DNA from: Nostoc sp. ATCC 43529
GTDB taxonomy: Bacteria > Cyanobacteriota > Cyanobacteriia > Cyanobacteriales > Nostocaceae
NCBI GenBank assembly: GCA_003326205.1
Contig: LWTK01000039.1
Coordinates: 1 to 64,000 of the forward strand
Direction: 5' to 3'
DNA length: 64,000 nt
In this document: piece after piece, positions 32,887-42,690 of the stretch
Layout: each line of letters begins with the position of its first letter
How positions within the stretch are numbered: position 1 is the first letter of the stretch
Notes under the pieces: model-generated
Seen by the model: the letters and a program-made list of their open reading frames with translations, nothing else
Told to the model about the DNA's origin: nothing
Databases searched by the model: none
Position numbers and translations under genes: made by a program

Positions 32887-34239
32887 ATGCTCACACAGGA
32901 ACTTCGGGATGCACTGATTGATGCTACCGATTTAAATCAGTTGAAATGGGATTTAAATCGGTTACAACCAGTGGATGTAGGGGAATACATTGAACAATTG
33001 CCGGAAAAACAACGAGCGATCGCATTTCGTTTACTCAACAAAAATCAAGCAATTGATGTATTTGAATATCTGCCAACAGAGGTACAGGAAGAACTAATTA
33101 ATTCCCTACATGATGTACAAGTAGCACAGCTTGTAGAAGCGATGAGTCCTGATGAACGAGCAGAATTATTTGATGAATTACCTGCTGGAGTAATCAAACG
33201 GCTGTTAAAGGAATTGAGTCCAGAACAAAGGCAAGCCACAGCAACAATTCTCGGTTATCCAGAGGGCACCGCTGGGCGAGTCATGACCACCGAATATGTC
33301 CGGTTACGAGAAGGATTAACTGTAGGTGAAGCCTTAAGCAAAATCCGTCGTCAAGACGAAGACAAAGAATCGATTTACTACGCTTACGTCACAGACGACA
33401 ACCGGACACTGGTGAGAGTGGTTTCACTGCGCCAGTTATTGTTTACCTTTCCCGATGTTTATATCAGAGATATTGCCAGCGATCGCGTCATTAAGGTGAG
33501 AACCGAAACTTCCCAAGAAGAAGTCGCCCAAATCATGAAGCGCTATGACTTAATCGCCATTCCCGTAGTCGATAGGGAAGACCGATTGGTGGGGATTGTC
33601 ACCATCGATGATGTGATCGATATTTTGGAAGAGGAAGCCACAGAAGATATTCAAAAACTCGCAGGTGTCAGTGGTGATGAAGCTGCTTTGTCTTCTCCTT
33701 TACTCACCATCCGCAACCGCTTGCCCTGGCTGTTGGGCATCATGGCCTTGTATATTGGTGCTGCAAGCGCCATCGCTCCTTTTCAGTCCGTAATTTCCGC
33801 AGTGCCAGTTCTGGCAGTGATCATGCCGATTTTTTCTAATACCGGCGGTACCGTCGGAATCCAAGCATTAACCGTGACAATCCGGGGCTTGGGAGTGGGA
33901 GAGGTGACACCCAAAGACACTGTGAAAATTCTTCGCAAGGAAATCTTCGCTGGTTTAGGTACAGCCCTAGCTTTAGCCACAACAATGATTTTGCTTTCCT
34001 TGATTTGGGCGCGACCCCAAGAACGATGGGTGGCTTTCATTGCTGGCATGGTCATGGCAACAAATACAATAGTAGCCGTGACCCTTGGTACTTTACTGCC
34101 AATGGCTTTGAAACGTTTGAAGCTCGACCCTGCCTTGGTTAGCGGCCCATTAGTGACTACAATGCTAGATACAATTGGCTTTTTAACATTCCTGAGCCTA
34201 ATTTCTCTAGCTTTAAACGTTTTTCACTTACCAACATGA
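32887..34239 (+). CDS. mgtE: Magnesium transporter MgtE
   Basis: 450 residues from an ATG preceded by a consensus aggaggt seven bases upstream; an earlier in-frame ATG at 32815 has no such site. The N-terminal superhelical domain (YLPTEVQEELINSLHDVQ; MSPDERAELFDELPAGVIKRLLKEL) is followed by two CBS domains (YPEGTAGRVMTTEYVRLREG; YDLIAIPVVDREDRLVGIVT) and a five-helix channel (RLPWLLGIMALYIGAASAI; GGTVGIQALTVTIRGLG). MgtE is a Mg2+-gated Mg2+ channel of the plasma membrane. Complete, typical length. Confidence 0.97.
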   Translation: MLTQELRDALIDATDLNQLKWDLNRLQPVDVGEYIEQLPEKQRAIAFRLLNKNQAIDVFEYLPTEVQEELINSLHDVQVAQLVEAMSPDERAELFDELPAGVIKRLLKELSPEQRQATATILGYPEGTAGRVMTTEYVRLREGLTVGEALSKIRRQDEDKESIYYAYVTDDNRTLVRVVSLRQLLFTFPDVYIRDIASDRVIKVRTETSQEEVAQIMKRYDLIAIPVVDREDRLVGIVTIDDVIDILEEEATEDIQKLAGVSGDEAALSSPLLTIRNRLPWLLGIMALYIGAASAIAPFQSVISAVPVLAVIMPIFSNTGGTVGIQALTVTIRGLGVGEVTPKDTVKILRKEIFAGLGTALALATTMILLSLIWARPQERWVAFIAGMVMATNTIVAVTLGTLLPMALKRLKLDPALVSGPLVTTMLDTIGFLTFLSLISLALNVFHLPT

Positions 34240-34257
34240 AGGGATTAAAAAGTGCTG

Positions 34258-34325
34258 AGTGAGGAGTTAGGAGTTAGGAGTTAGGAGTTAAGAGTTAAGA
34301 GTTAAGAGTTAAGAGTTAAGAGTTA
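34258..34325. repeat. GTTAGGA/GTTAAGA heptamer tandem repeat
   Basis: About nine heptamers in a row: gagttagg-type units, then gagttaag-type units. STRR class; lies between mgtE and pyrB. Confidence 0.88.
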
Positions 34326-34363
34326 TTCTCCCTCATCCCCCTCATCTCCCCCACTCCCCAAAT

Positions 34364-35491
34364 ATGCCTACAACAACCTGGAATCGTCACCACGTTCTTT
34401 CCCTCGCTGACTTCACAGCGGCTGAATACAATACCGTTTTGCAAACTGCGGCTTCTTTTCAGGAGGTGCTATCGCGGCGGACGAAGAAAGTACCAACGTT
34501 GCAGGGACAGGTGGTGGCAAATTTATTTTTTGAACCCTCTACCCGCACCCGTAGTAGTTTTGAACTTGCTGCTAAACGCTTGAGTGCGGATACATTGAAC
34601 TTCGCCGCAGCCACGTCTTCTATGACTAAGGGAGAAACTATTCTCGACACGGCGAAGACTTATTTGGCTATGGGTACTGATATTATGGTAGTCCGGCATA
34701 AGGAGGCGGGAGTACCAAATGCGATCGCTCAAGAAATGGATCGTTTAGGTGTCCGAGTTAGTGTGCTGAATGCTGGTGATGGTCAACACGAACATCCTTC
34801 CCAAGCACTGCTAGACTTATTTACCATCTGTAGTTTAATTGACCCGAATCATCCGCGGCTGGAACTTTTAAAGGGTAAAAAGATTGCGATCGTTGGGGAT
34901 ATTTTGCATTCTCGTGTGGCGCGATCGAATATCTGGAGTTTCATCGCCAGCGGCGCCGAACTACACCTGGCAGCACCGCCCACACTTTTACCCAAGTTAT
35001 TCGCCGAGTACATCTTGGAAGAGTCAGGGGAAGAGGACGCGGGGACGCGGGGACACAGAGACGCGGAGAATGAAGAGGACGCGGGGACAAAGGAATATAA
35101 AAATGTGGTCAATAAAAATGAAAATCTCTCCGCGTCCCCGCGTCCCCCACTCTCCGCGTCTTCTTCCCGACTATTCCTTCATTGGCAGCTAGAACCAGCT
35201 TTACAGGACGCCGATTTTGTGATGACTTTGCGCTTGCAAAAGGAACGGATGACTGCTCATTTATTACCAAGTTTGCGAGAATATCATCAGCTGTTTGGCA
35301 TTACAAGCACAAAGCTGCAACTTTGTAAACCTAATGTTAAAGTTTTGCATCCAGGCCCAGTAAATCGTGGTGTAGAAATCAGTTCTGAGTTAATGGATGA
35401 CCCAGAATTTAGTCTCATTCAATCGCAAGTTACCAGCGGTGTTGCCGTTCGGATGGCATTGCTGTATTTATTAGGTAGTGGTAAAGCTTAA
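34364..35491 (+). CDS. pyrB: Aspartate carbamoyltransferase catalytic chain, with an internal repeat-derived insertion
   Basis: 375 residues, longer than the usual ~310-340. Carbamoyl-phosphate site: [16 protein letters not shown]; further [17 protein letters not shown] and, near the end, [14 protein letters not shown]. It makes N-carbamoyl-aspartate in pyrimidine synthesis. Between [13 protein letters not shown] and [22 protein letters not shown] there are about 48 extra residues, low-complexity and rich in Glu, Asp, Gly, Arg and Ser. Their DNA is an inverted repeat (gaggacgcggggacgcgg against ccgcgtccccgcgtcccc). The frame is kept, so the enzyme is probably functional, with the insertion looping out. 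Confidence 0.92.
   Translation: MPTTTWNRHHVLSLADFTAAEYNTVLQTAASFQEVLSRRTKKVPTLQGQVVANLFFEPSTRTRSSFELAAKRLSADTLNFAAATSSMTKGETILDTAKTYLAMGTDIMVVRHKEAGVPNAIAQEMDRLGVRVSVLNAGDGQHEHPSQALLDLFTICSLIDPNHPRLELLKGKKIAIVGDILHSRVARSNIWSFIASGAELHLAAPPTLLPKLFAEYILEESGEEDAGTRGHRDAENEEDAGTKEYKNVVNKNENLSASPRPPLSASSSRLFLHWQLEPALQDADFVMTLRLQKERMTAHLLPSLREYHQLFGITSTKLQLCKPNVKVLHPGPVNRGVEISSELMDDPEFSLIQSQVTSGVAVRMALLYLLGSGKA
35028..35168. repeat. Palindromic element inserted in frame inside pyrB
   Basis: Left arm gaagaggacgcggggacgcg near 35030; right arm ccgcgtccccgcgtcccc near 35130, extended by ctccgcgtcttcttccc. The same 'cgcgtccccgc' words occur in an intergenic tract at 59495-59510. Confidence 0.85.
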
Positions 35492-36063
35492 TAACAAGAT
35501 AAACTCAAGCTAAATCCTGGCAATACATTTTCACCAGATAATTCTGTAGGCAGATTTCGCAATTCTACATTCTGTCCTTGGCGGTAAATTTCTACTTGCT
35601 GCTGTTGGGGATTAATTAACCATGCCAATTTCACCCCTGCATCCACATATTCTTCCATTTTCTGGCGCAGCGTTTCTAAATTATCTGTTGCTGACCTTAA
35701 TTCAATAACAAAATCCGGTGCAATGGGGGGAAATTTACGTCTTTGTTCGGGAGTGAGTGCTTGCCAACGTTCTCGTTGCACCCAAGCAGCATCAGGGGAA
35801 CGGTCTGCTCCATTAGGTAATTTAAATATGGTAGAGGAACTAAAAGTATAACCGAGGTCAGTTTGCCGATTCCAAATGCCCAAATCAATTATTAAGTCGG
35901 CTTCACGGTTACCACTTTATCCTCCAACGGGTGGTATAATTATCAATTCTCCTTTAGCCGTTCGCTCAAATTGTAACTCGCGGTTATTTTGACATAACTG
36001 GTAGAACTGTTCGTCTGTGAGGTGAACTCTGTCTAGCTTTAATGTCAATGGACTGGTAACCAT
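35488..36063 (-). pseudogene. Uma2-family endonuclease, interrupted by a premature stop
   Basis: Reading from the ATG at 36063: MVTSPLTLKLDRVHLTDEQF, through LQFERTAKGELIIIPPVGG, then TAA (codon 49), then SGNREADLIIDLGIWN in the same frame to the end at 35488. The family normally has 'P-P-T-G-G-E-T-G-x-x-N' here, so the stop looks like a single GAA to TAA change. The rest (FKLPNGADRSPDAAWVQRERW; FPPIAPDFVIELRSATDNLETLRQKMEEY; GVKLAWLINPQQQQVEIY) is a normal Uma2 PD-(D/E)XK core with total length ~191 codons. The 3' end touches the pyrB stop. An internal start at 35883 might still give a fragment lacking the first strand. Confidence 0.85.
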
Positions 36064-36346
36064 AAAGTTAATTTCAATAGTGGCGACGATAATACCATTT
36101 TGCAGAAATTCGCGCTGTCGAGATCCCCTAATTTCTCACGAATTATTTAGGATTACGTATGCCTAAAGTTGTTGGTAACAATCTTTTGATTTTAATACCA
36201 TAGGATTATTTTAGGGCAAAATACATAATCTCAGAGATATTATCTCTTCTGCCGATCGCATGAAGACGTGACTCTAGAATTTTGAGACACTTTAACCATA
36301 GAAGTCAAGAATTTCATGGCTTTTAGAAGTGTCGGAGGTAATAAAT

Positions 36347-36787
36347 ATGAAACCAATATTTTTGACGGCAGCAGCTTTACTCACTACGCTATCTTTTGCT
36401 GCTCCTATTCCCGTCAAAGCCGAAAACTCCGCCCCTGTCCGGCGTTTGCTGGAAACTAGAGAATGTTTTGGATGTAATTTAACAGGAGCAAATCTCAAAG
36501 GCGCTCATCTAATAGGTGTTGACTTGAGAAACGCCAATTTGAAAGGTGCTAACTTAGAAGGTGCAAACTTAGAAGGTGCTGATTTAACTGGTGCTAATTT
36601 GAGTTCTGCTAATCTCACAGATGCCTTTGTTAGCGGTACTAGTCTCAATAATGCTAATCTCACCAATGTTGATTTTACTAATGCCCACTTATATAATGCC
36701 GAGGTCGATGGGGCTATTTTAGCTAATATCGATTTAACTGGTGCTGATGTGTTTAATACTGCTATTAGTGTTGGTGGTGAATATTAA
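36347..36787 (+). CDS. Secreted pentapeptide-repeat protein
   Basis: 146 residues from the ATG that follows ggaggt by 8 bases; a GTG 18 bases upstream is less likely. The N-terminus KPIFLTAAALLTTLSFAAP is a signal peptide with cleavage near VKA-EN. From ~45 there are tandem A(D/N)Lxx units (GANLKGAHLIGVDLRNANLK; GADLTGANLSSANLTDAFV), about 17 in a row, forming a right-handed quadrilateral beta helix. Probably periplasmic or lumenal. Function unknown. Confidence 0.88.
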   Translation: MKPIFLTAAALLTTLSFAAPIPVKAENSAPVRRLLETRECFGCNLTGANLKGAHLIGVDLRNANLKGANLEGANLEGADLTGANLSSANLTDAFVSGTSLNNANLTNVDFTNAHLYNAEVDGAILANIDLTGADVFNTAISVGGEY

Positions 36788-36789
36788 TC

Positions 36790-36932
36790 AATTTTGGATT
36801 TTGGATTGAGTTTGTGTATAAACTCAGGTATTTATCAAACAAGTTTAGATTTCAGATTTTGCGAAATAGACCTTTTTTAATTTTGGATTTTGAATCTTAC
36901 TAAATCCAAAATCCAAAATTTAAAATCTAAAA
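36790..36932. repeat. Short AT-rich direct repeats (AAATCCAAAAT type)
   Basis: Repeated ttttggattttg and complementary caaaatccaaaat words form a foldable tract between convergent genes. The same words recur near 38281-38365, 38470-38500 and 52895-52950. Confidence 0.7.
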
Positions 36933-36933
36933 T

Positions 36934-38274
36934 TTATTCACCAGTAATCGCTAGTTCATTCACCCAAATTCTTGGACAAACTCCCCCTGGTGTTAACTCC
37001 ACCTCTTTTTCTATATAGATAATTGACTTCAAAAGTTCCAAGAAATCGCCAGCTACCGTTGCTGATTCAATACTCGTTTTGACACCTTTGTTTACTAACC
37101 AACCATCAAACGGCAAAGAAAACGAACCTTGCAAGGATTTTACCCCTGCATGGAGGGCGCGTAAATCATCAATCAGAATCACGTTTTCCGCAGTTTCTAA
37201 GCTAAATTCTTCCTCAGGTGTTGCTGTTGTAAAAACGTGATAAAAATTCGGACTAACGCTAACTTTTGCCCCAATACTCGCGTTACCTGTAGGTTGAGCA
37301 TTTAACCTTTTGGCAGTGCCGGCACTATGGAGAAAGCTTTTTAAAATGCCATTTTCAATCAGCGAAATTTGACGAGTTGGAGTACCTTCACCATCAAAAC
37401 TTTCTGCACCTATGTTAGCTGGATGTAGCGCATCGTCATAAACTGAAAGCAGAGGGGAAGCAATTTGCTTACCTAAATCGTCAGGAGTAGATAAGCTTTG
37501 TTTATCCAAAATATTTTGGGCATTGAACAAGTTAGAAAAAGCGCCCAACAAACTTAAAAAAGCTTCGGCTGAGAAAACTACTCGATATTTTCCACTTTGA
37601 ATTTTTTCATAATTCAAGTGGCTGATAGTTTTGTCTGCGGTTTCTTTGATGCAACCATTTATGTCTAGATTCTCTAAACCGTGGTTGATTCTAAAAGCAC
37701 CTGCACTCCGAGGTTTTTTTCCTTCTTCTTCTGTTTTGCTGTAAAGATAAATTGATGCGAACGAGTGAGATTCAGTTCTGAGGGCACCGTCACTATTGAG
37801 ATAAAATCTATCAATATCTCTTTGGGCTAAGCTATTATACGGTACACCTTTAATCGCTGGATGGGCTGCTAGTAAGTCTTTTTCGGCTAGCAATAGTTTT
37901 TCTATCAGTTCAGCTACGGGTGCTTGGGGTGTTTTATTTTCAGGTTTGTTGGCAATAGGAATAGTAGCTTCGGGACTAAAATCAGGGACATTTTCTTTAA
38001 CACCAAAAAAACTGGCTTCGTAAGCAGTTTTCAAAGCTAATTCTAATCCTTTGGGATCTACATCTGTGGTGCTGGTGACGCCCATTGTATTATCTTCATT
38101 CCAAACACGAACCGTAACACCAGAGCGATTTGAAGCTTTGACTTGTTTTGGCTCTCCTTGGTCTACTTGCACGCTAGTATCATCTACTGTTGAGCCATAA
38201 ATGTCAAATTTTTTGATGCCAAGTCTATCAGCATTTTCCTTGGCGTGATTTGCGATTTCATTGATATTCGGCAT
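36934..38274 (-). CDS. tldE: Metalloprotease-like subunit TldE/PmbA
   Basis: 446 residues from the ATG of MPNINEIANHAKE. Recognised by GVTVRVWNEDNTMGVTSTTDVD, FDGEGTPTRQISLIENGILKSFLHS and AKRLNAQPTGNASIGAKVSVSPNF. TldE/PmbA pairs with TldD in a heterodimeric protease that degrades unfolded peptides and processes some modified peptides; the zinc site is in TldD. The gene lies downstream of tldD on the same strand, separated by about 230 bases of repeats, so separate transcription is possible. Confidence 0.93.
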   Translation of the reverse strand: MPNINEIANHAKENADRLGIKKFDIYGSTVDDTSVQVDQGEPKQVKASNRSGVTVRVWNEDNTMGVTSTTDVDPKGLELALKTAYEASFFGVKENVPDFSPEATIPIANKPENKTPQAPVAELIEKLLLAEKDLLAAHPAIKGVPYNSLAQRDIDRFYLNSDGALRTESHSFASIYLYSKTEEEGKKPRSAGAFRINHGLENLDINGCIKETADKTISHLNYEKIQSGKYRVVFSAEAFLSLLGAFSNLFNAQNILDKQSLSTPDDLGKQIASPLLSVYDDALHPANIGAESFDGEGTPTRQISLIENGILKSFLHSAGTAKRLNAQPTGNASIGAKVSVSPNFYHVFTTATPEEEFSLETAENVILIDDLRALHAGVKSLQGSFSLPFDGWLVNKGVKTSIESATVAGDFLELLKSIIYIEKEVELTPGGVCPRIWVNELAITGE

Positions 38275-38393
38275 GACCAATTGTTAGATTTTGGATTTTG
38301 GATTTGCAGAGATTTAATTTTGAATATTAGATTTTGAATTTTAGATTTTGAATTTTAGATTTTAAAATCTTGCACATAAAACTCTCATATTTT

Positions 38394-38423
38394 GGGCGGG
38401 CAAGATGCCCACCCCACAAGAGA
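38394..38423. repeat. GGGCGGGCA-aga-TGCCCACCC hairpin repeat, copy 1
   Basis: gggcgggcaagatgcccacc followed by ccacaagag. Same sequence as 40124-40152. Confidence 0.9.
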
Positions 38424-38504
38424 TGTAGAGTTTAATATTATGCAAATTTAGATGTAGCTTTGGTTGGTTGAAAATCCAAAATCAAAATCTAAAATCCAAA
38501 ATTA

Positions 38505-39977
38505 TTATCTTCCGCCTACAGTAATAGAATCAACTTTGATGTGTGGTTGTCCGACTGTGGTGTAAATACTGCCGCTGACGGAACCACAAAAACCTGGGGC
38601 AATTTCTAAATCTTGGGAACACATGGAAATTTTATTCATAATTTCCGTGGCTTCACCAATCAAAATTGCTCCTTTTAATGGCTTGGTAATTTTGCCATTT
38701 TCAATCAAATAAGCTTCATCGACACCAAAGTTAAATTGACCTGTGGCACCAACGCTACCGCCACCCATTTTTTTACAGTAAATGCCTTTATCAATGGAGG
38801 CAAATATATCTTCAATGGTGTAGTCGCCAGAATCAATATAAGTATTACGCATCCGGCTAGCGGCGGCAAAGGTGTAGTTTTGGCGGCGTCCGCTTCCTGT
38901 TCTGGGGTGTCCGGTGAGTGTGGAACCTGTTCTATCTGCTAAGAAGTTTTTGAGAACGCCTTTTTCAATTAATAGGGTTCTTTGGGCGGGCATACCTTCA
39001 TCATCCATATCAATTGTTCCGAAGGCATTGTCAGAACGTCCTTCATCCCAAGCTGTTAAACTTTCGTGGGCAATTTTTTCGCCTTTTTTGTTAGCAAAGG
39101 GAGAGGTATTGCGTTCAATTTGAGTGGTTTCTAGGAGGTGTCCGCAAGCTTCGTGGAAAATTACGCCGCCAAAATGATTGGCCATAATGATGGGGTAAGT
39201 CCCTGATTCCACGTAATCTGCATAGAGCATTTTGCCAGCAGATTCTGATATTTTTTCGGCAGCTTGTTGATAGTCCCAGGTTCTTAAGAAGTTGGCATCG
39301 CTAGTGTTACCGGCGCGATCGCCAATTGAGGTACGATTAGCACCATCGGCACACAACAGGTTAAAGCCTACTGATTGGGTGAGGCGAATGTCACGGGCAA
39401 AAGTACCGTCACTGGCGGCGACTAAAACTTCTTGCCAATCTCGAAAATAACTAGCACGGCGCGATTGCACGTGGTTGGCTTTTTGCTTCAAGTAAGCAGT
39501 ACCATCAAGGAGAACTTCTCCCATTTCGCGGATGGAACTACACGCTGGAAGCCATGCATCTTTGCCTCTTTTGGTGGCGTAATCTCTAAGTAATTCGAGG
39601 TTGATTTCTGGGATAAACGAACTAGGTGCGGGTAGGTGTAATCCTAAAATCGAAAGACCTTTTTCTAAGGCTGCTTTCAAACCCGAAAAGGAAAGGTCAT
39701 TAGTGCTAACGTAGCAGTCGGCTTTACCGCGAAAGACTCTGACTCCGGCGCCTGTTGACAAACTCGGTGAAATGCTGGTGATGGCGTCGTCTTCTGCAAG
39801 AGAACTAATGTAATTGCGACGTTCTAAGAAGAATTCGATGAAGTCAGCACCGGCGGCGCGTCCTAGTCCCAGGAGGGTAGCCAGTGGGGCTTCCCAGGTT
39901 TCATCGAAACGCTCTGGGGTGGAAGAATATTGTAAAGTGGGAAGTTGATTCGAGAGAAGTAGCGTACTTGTAAGCAT
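38505..39977 (-). CDS. tldD: Metalloprotease TldD
   Basis: 490 residues. The zinc-binding motif is in [14 protein letters not shown] (H-E-x-x-x-H), with [21 protein letters not shown] and [22 protein letters not shown] downstream. It is the catalytic subunit of the TldD/TldE protease. It also carries [31 protein letters not shown], the usual N-terminal domain. It is followed by tldE. Confidence 0.95.
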   Translation of the reverse strand: MLTSTLLLSNQLPTLQYSSTPERFDETWEAPLATLLGLGRAAGADFIEFFLERRNYISSLAEDDAITSISPSLSTGAGVRVFRGKADCYVSTNDLSFSGLKAALEKGLSILGLHLPAPSSFIPEINLELLRDYATKRGKDAWLPACSSIREMGEVLLDGTAYLKQKANHVQSRRASYFRDWQEVLVAASDGTFARDIRLTQSVGFNLLCADGANRTSIGDRAGNTSDANFLRTWDYQQAAEKISESAGKMLYADYVESGTYPIIMANHFGGVIFHEACGHLLETTQIERNTSPFANKKGEKIAHESLTAWDEGRSDNAFGTIDMDDEGMPAQRTLLIEKGVLKNFLADRTGSTLTGHPRTGSGRRQNYTFAAASRMRNTYIDSGDYTIEDIFASIDKGIYCKKMGGGSVGATGQFNFGVDEAYLIENGKITKPLKGAILIGEATEIMNKISMCSQDLEIAPGFCGSVSGSIYTTVGQPHIKVDSITVGGR

Positions 39978-40123
39978 GGGTAGCCTCGTCTGCTGGCGGA
40001 ATTCAGAGATTTGACTGAAAAATCCTGGTGTGTTCAGTCTAACAAATGAGTGAAAGCCACAGTTGGCAGTGAGGCAGTGTGGATTTCCCTCCTAAGCTGT
40101 TCCGCATTTAACTTGCATAATTA

Positions 40124-40152
40124 GGGCGGGCAAGATGCCCACCCCACAAGAG
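40124..40152. repeat. GGGCGGGCA-aga-TGCCCACCC hairpin repeat, copy 2
   Basis: Same core and same ccacaagag extension as the copy at 38394-38423; the two copies flank tldD. Confidence 0.9.
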
Positions 40153-40226
40153 TTTGCTTTAATCCGATTATGTAATTTAGATGTTTTTAAGCTTATTACA
40201 ACAATTTTGAGCTAACTAAACCATAA

Positions 40227-40249
40227 AGGGGCGCACGGTGTACGCCCCT
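40227..40249. repeat. AGGGGCG hairpin repeat
   Basis: aggggcgcacggtgtacgcccct pairs over seven to eight bases; a common interspersed hairpin in Nostoc-like genomes, here downstream of the GT2 gene. Confidence 0.75.
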
Positions 40250-40441
40250 AGAAGAGATTGTGGTTCAAATAAATGAGATGCCTTATATGTATTTAGTCTG
40301 CACTTTTGTTAATCAAAAGTACCACAGAATGCTAACAGGTATGGGGTGATAATTGCGAATTAGGAATTAATATAACTCCTACAAAATATGTAATTTTATT
40401 TGCTGATAAGGTTAATTCGATCCACACTCTCTTTGTCAGAT

Positions 40442-41266
40442 TTATTTACGATTTGCGATTTTCAAGGGAATTCGTACTGTTTCTCGACCGTCGAAGGTTC
40501 GATCAAAATTGGGAGTTGGTCTTGTGGATGATATATTTTTAAACAAAACCTTTAGTGTGCGAACAATAGTTTTAAGAACTTTCATTTTGCTAGCAGTTGG
40601 CTTTTGATCGTATCTCAAAACCATTGGAATTTCTACAATTCTAGGTTTGAATACTTTAGCTTTGAGCAGTAAATCTATCATGCAAGCAAATCCACTTTCT
40701 GTGAAGAGATTGTCGCCATAATAGGCATCAAGTTTGCTGAGCAAAGTCCGGTTATACAGTCTATAACCACAAGTGTAGTCTCTAACACCTGGGACGCGGG
40801 CTGCAATTCTAAATAGCCAACTTGCTCCGTAGCTCATGAACTCTCTAAATTTTGATAAGCCAATGACTTTTGAGCCTTTGCGATATCTAGATGCGATCGC
40901 AATATCATAACCACCAGCGATGGTAGTATCATACATTTTGATTAACAGTTCTGGTGGCTGAGTATCATCGCAGTCCATTGCAGCTAAAAAATCACCTTCT
41001 TGAGAAATTTCTAAGAAAGTTGTGAAGCCTGTTTTGATTGCTTCACCTAAACCACCATTTTTGGCATGTTGTACCAATTTCAGCGATACACCAAGGGATT
41101 GAGATTCTTGTATGGCGGTTTCAGCAGTGCGATCGCTACTGCCATCATCAACTAAAATCAGCTGGATGTCCATCTTAGAGATTTCTTGCAATGCCTGAAA
41201 TCTTTTGAACAATGGGGGAATTGATTCTTGTTCGTTGTATGCGGGTAAAAGAACAAAAAGAGTCAT
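40442..41266 (-). CDS. Family 2 glycosyltransferase (polyprenyl-phosphate sugar transferase-like)
   Basis: 274 residues from the ATG of MTLFVLLPAYNEQESIPPLF, which has a gagg ribosome binding site; a TTG further upstream overlaps the preceding gene and is less likely. GT-A features: LVDDGSSDRTAETA, GLGEAIKTGF, AMDCDDTQPPELL and YDIAIASRYRKGSKVIG; RDYTCGYRLYNR is typical of dolichyl/undecaprenyl-phosphate sugar transferases. It has no C-terminal membrane helices. Last gene of a four-gene cluster with an FAD oxidoreductase and two small EamA/SMR proteins. Probably loads a sugar on a lipid carrier; the donor is unknown. Confidence 0.85.
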   Translation of the reverse strand: MTLFVLLPAYNEQESIPPLFKRFQALQEISKMDIQLILVDDGSSDRTAETAIQESQSLGVSLKLVQHAKNGGLGEAIKTGFTTFLEISQEGDFLAAMDCDDTQPPELLIKMYDTTIAGGYDIAIASRYRKGSKVIGLSKFREFMSYGASWLFRIAARVPGVRDYTCGYRLYNRTLLSKLDAYYGDNLFTESGFACMIDLLLKAKVFKPRIVEIPMVLRYDQKPTASKMKVLKTIVRTLKVLFKNISSTRPTPNFDRTFDGRETVRIPLKIANRK

Positions 41267-41310
41267 AAATAAATACCTCGTGTGATTTTGAAAATACCAG
41301 TACTCAAATT

Positions 41311-42615
41311 TCAATAATTTAGTAGTGTTGATTTTTTGAGGAATTCATCAACGTGTCTGACCACTGCGTTGTTATTAACGCTATCATTCACGAATTGTGA
41401 TGTATTTACAACAAAAAAATCAGCGTTTTCAGTACTCACTTTGGGAACAAGACTTGAATAGTTTAAAACTTGTAGTGGCTGTACTTTAATTGCTCTGTTT
41501 ATGTGTGCTGCCACAATGTCATCTTGTTTGAGTTCTGGGAACATCAAACGTATTCCTTGGAAAAATAGTTGGCGCAATTCATCATCTGGCTGTTTTAACA
41601 AAGGGTCGGTAGAAAGGATATATTTTGGTAGGAATGTCATGTGATATCCCGCCGTTTCTTCCAAAGAAACTAGGTTACTCATGCCGATAACTCCAGTAAA
41701 CGGAATATTTCTATCGGCAATATTTACTACGTAATAAGGAATTAAAGCTTTACGAGTAATAAGTGTCATGCAAACTACACCCAGGTACTCTACTGTTTCA
41801 CGAGTTTGGGAAACTTTCACTAGGTCGTTTGCAACAACTTGTTGCAGGACATTAACTGGGCCGGTAAATATTACCTTATCAAAATGTTCTTTTTTACCTT
41901 GAGATTCTACCCAAATTCCACCTTCTTGAGCAGGTGCAATATACTCCACCGCAGTACTTGTGCGAACCTGACCTCCAGACGCCTTAATTAATTCTTCTAA
42001 ACGGTCTATTACAGTTTTATAACCGCCAGAAACATAACCAAGCTGTTCTTTACTTAATGAAGAATCCCGCGCCGAAAATAATCTTCTGATGTAAGCCCAA
42101 ATAAAAACAGCTGAGATTCGCTTATAGTTTTCTCCTAATTTTGATAGAAGTAACGGTTTCCAAAGCTTTTCGTATGTATTTCTACCACCCAGTTTTAATA
42201 GCCAATATTCAACTAAAATCTTTTCTAAACGCTGCCAATTATTGATACGCGAACCATATAAAAGAGTAAAAGCTAATCTAATTTTTCCAATCAGTCCAAA
42301 CAAAGGAAAACGTAAAAATTCTATAGCATTACTGATAGAATAAAACTTTTTATTGTCATAAAACCCTGTTAAACTACGATGCCAACGTAGTTTATCTCCA
42401 AGACCAATATCTCTTATAAAATTTATTAAATGAGTATCAGAAGGTAGAATAACGTGATAAAAGCGATCCCAGGTAAATAAACCGTAATCATGATAGGTGG
42501 TAAGCCCACCAAGCTGGTTGCTGTTATCAAAAACAGTTACTATATTTCCTTGATTTGAAAGACGTTGGGCTAATACTAATCCAGTTATTCCTCCGCCAAT
42601 GATGCCTATTTTCAT
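41311..42615 (-). CDS. FAD-dependent amine-oxidase-like oxidoreductase
   Basis: 434 residues. GIIGGGITGLVLAQRLSNQGNIVTVFD is a GxGxxG FAD-binding fold, followed by QLGGLTTYHDYGLFTWDRFYHVI. YGSRINNWQRLEKILVEYWLLKLGGRNTYEKLWKPLLLSKLGENY and YVSGGYKTVIDRLEELIKASGGQV match the amine oxidase/protoporphyrinogen oxidase/UDP-galactopyranose-mutase superfamily, in the subgroup linked with polysaccharide clusters. The substrate is not evident. It is translated about 75 bases downstream of the EamA pair. Confidence 0.8.
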   Translation of the reverse strand: MKIGIIGGGITGLVLAQRLSNQGNIVTVFDNSNQLGGLTTYHDYGLFTWDRFYHVILPSDTHLINFIRDIGLGDKLRWHRSLTGFYDNKKFYSISNAIEFLRFPLFGLIGKIRLAFTLLYGSRINNWQRLEKILVEYWLLKLGGRNTYEKLWKPLLLSKLGENYKRISAVFIWAYIRRLFSARDSSLSKEQLGYVSGGYKTVIDRLEELIKASGGQVRTSTAVEYIAPAQEGGIWVESQGKKEHFDKVIFTGPVNVLQQVVANDLVKVSQTRETVEYLGVVCMTLITRKALIPYYVVNIADRNIPFTGVIGMSNLVSLEETAGYHMTFLPKYILSTDPLLKQPDDELRQLFFQGIRLMFPELKQDDIVAAHINRAIKVQPLQVLNYSSLVPKVSTENADFFVVNTSQFVNDSVNNNAVVRHVDEFLKKSTLLNY

Positions 42616-42690
42616 AAACTTAAATCTTTCTAGGGAATATTGTTCAAATTTATCTTTCGACTTTGTTAAAGGTGATAGCTGATTGAGCTA

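Larger units (their letters stand above)
39978..40441. other. Spacer with two hairpin repeats
   Basis: Contains the gggcgggca hairpin at 40124-40152 and a 'aggggcg...cgcccct' hairpin at 40227-40249. No gene supported. Confidence 0.6.
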
